Below, in pieces: positions 62,341 to 64,000 of a DNA stretch of 64,000 nt. The stretch's first letter is position 1; every line of letters begins with the position of its first letter. The stretch is from positions 124,001 through 188,000 of the forward strand of contig JAETRV010000001.1 in NCBI GenBank assembly GCA_021770005.1, in the 5' to 3' direction. Position numbers and translations under genes: made by a program. Under the pieces are notes generated by a model. It made no database searches, was not told the DNA's origin, and saw nothing but the letters and a program-made list of their open reading frames with translations. The stretch comes from Anaerotruncus sp. GTDB taxonomy: Bacteria; Bacillota; Clostridia; Oscillospirales; Ruminococcaceae.

Positions 62341-63492
62341 ATGAAACGCGCGCTCTTTTGTTGTTTGCTTTCGCTTCTTCTGGTCTGCTTTGGCGGGCTT
62401 CCGCTTTCCGCGCAACAAGCCCCCGCGCAAGGGGACGAAATCTATCAACGGCAGTTGGAAGCATCGGGCGCGGACGAGCTGCTCGACCGCGCCCCCGAGC
62501 AGGCAAAAAGCCTGATGGAAAGGGTGGGGCTTGGATCGATGGATTACCAGAAGCTGCTTACACTCTCTCCATCCGATTTTTTCAGGGAAGTGTGGCGGGT
62601 AGTACAGGAGCGGGTGCGGATGCCTCTGACCGTCTTTGGTTCGGTGTTGGGGATCATCCTGCTCTGCTCGCTGCTTGACTGCCTCAAGACCGCTTTGTGG
62701 GATGGCACGCTGAACACAGTGTTTACAGCGGTTTCGGTGGTCTGTATCGCGGCGGCGATTGCCTCCCCGATCATCGACTGTATCACAACGACGGCCCGCG
62801 CGATCGAGGATTGTTCCACCTTCCTGCTCTCGTTCATCCCGGTGTTTTCCTCAGTCGTAACGGTGAGCGGGCAGCCGGTGACTGCGACCACCTATACGGC
62901 ATTCCTGTTTATGGCCTGTCAGATTGTTTCGCAGATCGTCTCCGGGACGCTGGTGCCGCTCATGGGCATCTATCTGGCGTTCTGCATCACCGGGAGCCTT
63001 GCCCCGGGGCTGGATATCGGTGCGGTTTCCCGCGTCATCAAATCCACGGTGAGCTGGGCGCTCGGGCTTCTGTTAACCCTGTTCGTCGGTCTGCTTTCGC
63101 TTCAGACCATGGTTGCCTCCGGGAGCGACACGGTGGTTTCTAAAACAGCGAAATTCCTGATAGGGAACTTTGTCCCGGTGGTCGGGGGCGCACTTTCGGA
63201 TGCGTTCGCAATGACACAGGGCTATATGCGTCTGCTCCGGACGACGGTGGGCGCCTTTGGTATCTTGATTGCGCTGCTCACCTTCCTGCCGGTTTTTTTG
63301 CAGACAACGGCATGGTATCTGGCGGTCAATTTGACATCCGCGGTCAGCGAAATGCTGGGGATCAAACCGATTGCAGAGATTCTGAAAAGCTCTTCTACAA
63401 CGCTGGGCATCCTGGTGGCGGTGATCCTTTGCTTCGCGCTTCTGGTGATTATCTCAACCTCTCTGGTTCTAATGACGTCGATGGGGGTATAA
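62341..63492 (+). CDS. spoIIIAE: Stage III sporulation protein AE
   Basis: A 383-residue multi-helix membrane protein with a cleavable-looking signal (ALFCCLLSLLLVCFGGLPLSA). ATTYTAFLFMACQIVSQIV near 182 and KSTVSWALGLLLTLFVGLL near 230 match the family. About ten nt after spoIIIAD with GGAGGG upstream. Confidence 0.95.
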   Translation: MKRALFCCLLSLLLVCFGGLPLSAQQAPAQGDEIYQRQLEASGADELLDRAPEQAKSLMERVGLGSMDYQKLLTLSPSDFFREVWRVVQERVRMPLTVFGSVLGIILLCSLLDCLKTALWDGTLNTVFTAVSVVCIAAAIASPIIDCITTTARAIEDCSTFLLSFIPVFSSVVTVSGQPVTATTYTAFLFMACQIVSQIVSGTLVPLMGIYLAFCITGSLAPGLDIGAVSRVIKSTVSWALGLLLTLFVGLLSLQTMVASGSDTVVSKTAKFLIGNFVPVVGGALSDAFAMTQGYMRLLRTTVGAFGILIALLTFLPVFLQTTAWYLAVNLTSAVSEMLGIKPIAEILKSSSTTLGILVAVILCFALLVIISTSLVLMTSMGV

Positions 63493-63498
63493 ACTGGT

Positions 63499-63984
63499 AT
63501 GGAGGAGATTCGGCAATGGGCATTCGGCATCTGTGCCGCGGCGGTCGCCTGTGGGTTGACCCAGATGATCCTGCCAAAATCGAGTATGCAGCGGGTGTTT
63601 GGGATCACATCAAGCGTGTTTTTTCTGGCCTGCCTGCTTTCACCGATTGCGTTTGTGCCGCTGTCCCTCGATACTACCGTTCAGGAGGAGTTCCAGCAGG
63701 AGGCGGACCGGCGTGCCGACCGCCTACGCCTGACGGTGGAGGAACAGCAGCGGGACGCGATATCCGAAAGCGTGCGCCTGGCGGCTGCGGGACTTCTGGA
63801 GGAGATGGGGGTAGAATATCGGAAAATTTACATAAATGTACATGAGGACGGGGAGGGCGGCATATCTATTAGTGAGTGCGAAGTGGAGCTGGATGAAAGC
63901 TGGTTTCCACACCACCAGGAGATCCGGGAGGCCCTGCTCGACCGCTTGGGGGTAAACGTGCTCATAGGATACAAAAAGGAGTGA
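63499..63984 (+). CDS. spoIIIAF: Stage III sporulation protein AF
   Basis: A 161-residue protein with two N-terminal helices (ICAAAVACGLTQMIL; VFFLACLLSPIAF) and an outside ring-forming-type domain (RLTVEEQQRDA, then IYINVHEDGEGGISISECEV), as in SpoIIIAF. Six nt after spoIIIAE. Confidence 0.93.
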   Translation: MEEIRQWAFGICAAAVACGLTQMILPKSSMQRVFGITSSVFFLACLLSPIAFVPLSLDTTVQEEFQQEADRRADRLRLTVEEQQRDAISESVRLAAAGLLEEMGVEYRKIYINVHEDGEGGISISECEVELDESWFPHHQEIREALLDRLGVNVLIGYKKE

Positions 63985-63988
63985 CCGC

Positions 63989-64000
63989 ATGGATGGGAAC
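63989..64000 (+). CDS. spoIIIAG: Start of spoIIIAG (first four codons)
   Basis: ATG GAT GGG AAC runs off the right edge. AAAGGAG (63975-63981) is correctly spaced and the position right after spoIIIAF is where spoIIIAG belongs. Identity is by gene order only. Confidence 0.55.

Overview
The window is a 64 kb chromosomal stretch of a GC-rich, spore-forming, anaerobic-type Firmicute, most likely a Clostridia member of the Oscillospirales/Ruminococcaceae group. This rests on the many endospore genes (spmA/spmB, a spoIVFA/spoIVFB-like pair, spoIIM, ytaF and the start of the spoIIIA operon), a HrcA/CIRCE-controlled groESL operon, good sigma-A promoters (TTGACA/TATAAT type, mostly with 17 bp spacing), GGAGG ribosome sites, and family pairs typical of gut Clostridia (TIGR03960/TIGR03936-type radical SAM pair, DUF5685 next to a DnaJ protein, DUF1848). 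I see no rRNA, tRNA, CRISPR array, prophage or insertion sequence. The species assignment is inference.

Layout: 1-583 spmA (3' end) and spmB. 592-3540, minus strand: a zinc regulon zur-znuA-znuC-znuB with overlapping genes behind one promoter that carries a palindromic operator. 3732-9601: a very large alpha-2-macroglobulin-like lipoprotein that seems to lack the thioester, translationally coupled to a lipoprotein of the MEMO family. 9803-17113: a 2436-residue cyclic beta-1,2-glucan synthase-like membrane enzyme. 17279-19815: homocysteine methyltransferase/methylene-THF reductase fusion plus a separate pterin-binding methyltransferase. 19779-23827: an unfamiliar minus-strand gene, a glyoxalase-like protein, a two-gene radical SAM system and a cupin.

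24018-29957 is a housekeeping block: rplS, three tandem type I signal peptidases, rbgA, rnhB, a YraN protein, an M19 dipeptidase and a metallophosphoesterase. 30092-35868 is a proteostasis block (tig, clpP, clpX, groES, groEL). 36023-43543 holds a MATE transporter, an rRNA methyltransferase, the spoIVFA/spoIVFB-like pair, a convergent XRE regulator and valS. 43691-49363 holds a Vat/CatB-type acetyltransferase lying between two short repeats, a small protein with a possible early stop, folC, spoIIM, and a DUF5685-DnaJ-membrane protein cluster of unknown role.

49476-64000 holds minus-strand yitT-type and DUF1848 genes, secD-secF, a TIM-barrel isomerase-like gene, a minus-strand traX-like/ade/DUF1015 group, ytaF, a TVP38-family gene, and spoIIIAA to spoIIIAF with the first codons of spoIIIAG.

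The most unusual features are a family of short hairpin-forming intergenic repeats (at least five copies, one supplying the C-terminus of a protein and two bracketing the acetyltransferase), the coupled A2M-MEMO lipoprotein pair, the triplicated signal peptidases, a possible pseudoknot in the L19 leader, and the DUF5685/Cys-rich DnaJ cluster. Start codons were adjusted by ribosome-site position; several genes appear to use TTG or GTG.
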